From NCBI GenBank assembly GCA_012517315.1, contig JAAYVE010000009.1:1-64000 (forward strand): a stretch of 64,000 bases of DNA, in the 5' to 3' direction. Within the stretch, counting starts at the first letter, position 1; every line of letters begins with the position of its first letter. Below are positions 63,211 through 64,000 of the stretch, piece after piece. The stretch comes from Deltaproteobacteria bacterium. GTDB taxonomy: Bacteria; Desulfobacterota; Syntrophobacteria; Syntrophobacterales; Syntrophobacteraceae. The notes under the pieces are model-generated. The model made no database searches. It was not told the origin of the DNA and saw only the letters and a program-made list of their open reading frames with translations. Position numbers and translations under genes: made by a program.

Positions 63211-63924
63211 ATGCCCATGTCGACGAACGGAATTGCCGTTTCTCTCACGGGTGTCACCAAGGCTTACGGCTCGGGTTCCTCACGGGTCCAGGCCCTGCGC
63301 GGTGTGAACCTGGAAGTGCACCTTGGGGAACTGCTGATGCTTGTGGGGCCCTCGGGGTGCGGAAAGACGACCCTCATCTCCGTGGTGGCGGCCATTCTCG
63401 ACCACGACGACGGAGAGATCAAAGTTTTCGACCGTGTTCTCAAGTCCATGAGCCAAGTGGAAAAGACGCGGTTCCGGGGCACTCACTTAGGCTTTGTCTT
63501 TCAGGCCTATAACCTGATCCCGACTCTCACGGTGGCGGAAAACGTCGCCATACCCCTCCTGATACTGGGTACCAGGAGGGCCCGGGCTCTCAAGCGTGCC
63601 GGCGATATTCTCGAGGCGGTGGGCCTTGGAGACAAGCTGGGGGTCCTTCCAGCGGCTCTCTCCGGGGGCCAGCAACAGCGTGTGGCCATCGCCAGGGCCC
63701 TTGTCAACGACCCGCGCCTCATCGTCTGCGATGAACCCACAAGCGCCCTGGACGCAGAAACAGGCAGGCTGGTCATGGATGTGCTTCGGCGAAGCGCCCT
63801 TTCGGAGGAAAGGGCGCTCATCATCGTGACCCACGACAACAGGATCTTCAGCTTTGCCGACCGCATTGCGCGAATGGATGACGGTAGAATCATCCTGGTG
63901 GAACCCCAGGTGGCCACGTCCTAG
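63211..63924 (+). CDS. ABC exporter ATP-binding protein, DevA/LolD/MacB type
   Basis: A 237-residue ATPase with Walker A GPSGCGKTTL (Lys52), Q-loop FVFQAYNLIPTLTVAENV, signature LSGGQQQRVAIARAL, Walker B LIVCDEPTSALD and the H-loop IIVTHD. FQxxNLIPxLTVxENV is typical of the LolD/MacB/DevA group of exporters that transport lipids, glycolipids or peptides. It begins one base after the permease stop. ATG 63217 is a possible alternative start. Confidence 0.95.
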   Translation: MPMSTNGIAVSLTGVTKAYGSGSSRVQALRGVNLEVHLGELLMLVGPSGCGKTTLISVVAAILDHDDGEIKVFDRVLKSMSQVEKTRFRGTHLGFVFQAYNLIPTLTVAENVAIPLLILGTRRARALKRAGDILEAVGLGDKLGVLPAALSGGQQQRVAIARALVNDPRLIVCDEPTSALDAETGRLVMDVLRRSALSEERALIIVTHDNRIFSFADRIARMDDGRIILVEPQVATS

Positions 63925-63932
63925 GAGATGCC

Positions 63933-64000
63933 ATGATCAGGAAATACGTCCTTCCACTTCTTGCGGCCCTTGGAATGTGCCTCGCTTTTTGGATGGTGAT
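63933..64000 (+). CDS. Start of a probable membrane fusion protein (HlyD/DevB-like), cut by window end
   Basis: An ATG at 63933 follows GGAG by 6 bases, eight bases after the ATPase stop. The 22 visible residues (MIRKYVLPLLAALGMCLAF...) form a basic start and a hydrophobic helix, as for a periplasmic adaptor protein. Its identity is inferred from the neighbours; no adaptor-domain sequence is visible. Confidence 0.6.
   Translation, partial: MIRKYVLPLLAALGMCLAFWMV

Noticed and set aside
1-64000. CRISPR arrays, prophage or integrative element
   Set aside because: No regularly spaced direct repeats, integrase, capsid or toxin-antitoxin genes were seen; only the IS end at the left edge is mobile-element-like.

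Overview
The window reads as about 64 kb of chromosome from a sulfate-reducing deltaproteobacterium (Desulfobacterota). A Syntrophobacterales-type organism is my best guess. The direct evidence is a dissimilatory sulfite reductase locus (dsrD, dsrA, dsrB, a dsrN-type siroheme amidase, dsrC), a fused siroheme decarboxylase, a D. africanus FdIII-like ferredoxin and a tetraheme cytochrome c3. The species assignment is inference. The replicon is GC-rich with short intergenic spaces, and start codons are often GTG or TTG behind clear GGAGG-type ribosome binding sites.

Layout. 1-140: probable end of an IS21-family insertion sequence. 474-1405 (minus): IHF/HU protein and an orphan B12-binding-type domain. 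1753-5622 (minus): phosphate regulon phoB-phoR-(decayed pstB)-phoU with a three-repeat PHO box in front of phoB. 6018-14803: siroheme/sulfite-reduction region (ahbA-ahbB fusion, unknown gene, SlyD-like isomerase, TPR protein, dsrD, dsrAB, dsrN, dsrC, ferredoxin, cytochrome c3). 15192-23925: mixed genes, including a hydrolase-OsmC fusion, an HPF-cold-shock fusion, a CorC-type membrane protein, a cysteinyl-tRNA-synthetase paralogue that has lost zinc ligands, HMG-CoA lyase, dodecin and an EamA transporter. 24046-33231: a 42-residue cysteine-rich protein, then rplU-rpmA-obgE-proB-proA-nadD-rsfS, an M48/TPR protease and a VKOR-DsbA fusion. 33435-42332: serA, DUF1844, ispE, tRNA-Gln, prs, rplY, pth, carD, PIN-TRAM, rluD-like. 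42383-53970: type II secretion genes gspE-F-H-I-J-K-L-M-D on minus and gspC divergent, with only a wrecked remnant of gspG. 54067-64000: lhgO / radical SAM / deacetylase operon, THUMP methyltransferase, aldo-keto reductase, a zinc-ribbon protein, and a DevBCA-like ABC exporter behind a Fur-box-like site, running off the right edge.

How the genes fit together. DsrAB carries siroheme, DsrN-type enzymes amidate siroheme, and AhbAB diverts siroheme to the alternative heme pathway that also supplies c-type cytochromes, so 6-15 kb brings tetrapyrrole branch-point and sulfite-reduction genes together. The 24-42 kb region is mostly conserved housekeeping synteny.

The most notable observations are two in-place gene ruins (pstB inside pho, gspG inside gsp), dsrD placed upstream of dsrA with its own candidate promoter, the CysRS-like protein without an intact zinc site, and the small Cys4 protein with its own promoter and terminator. 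I found no CRISPR array, prophage, rRNA or replication origin.
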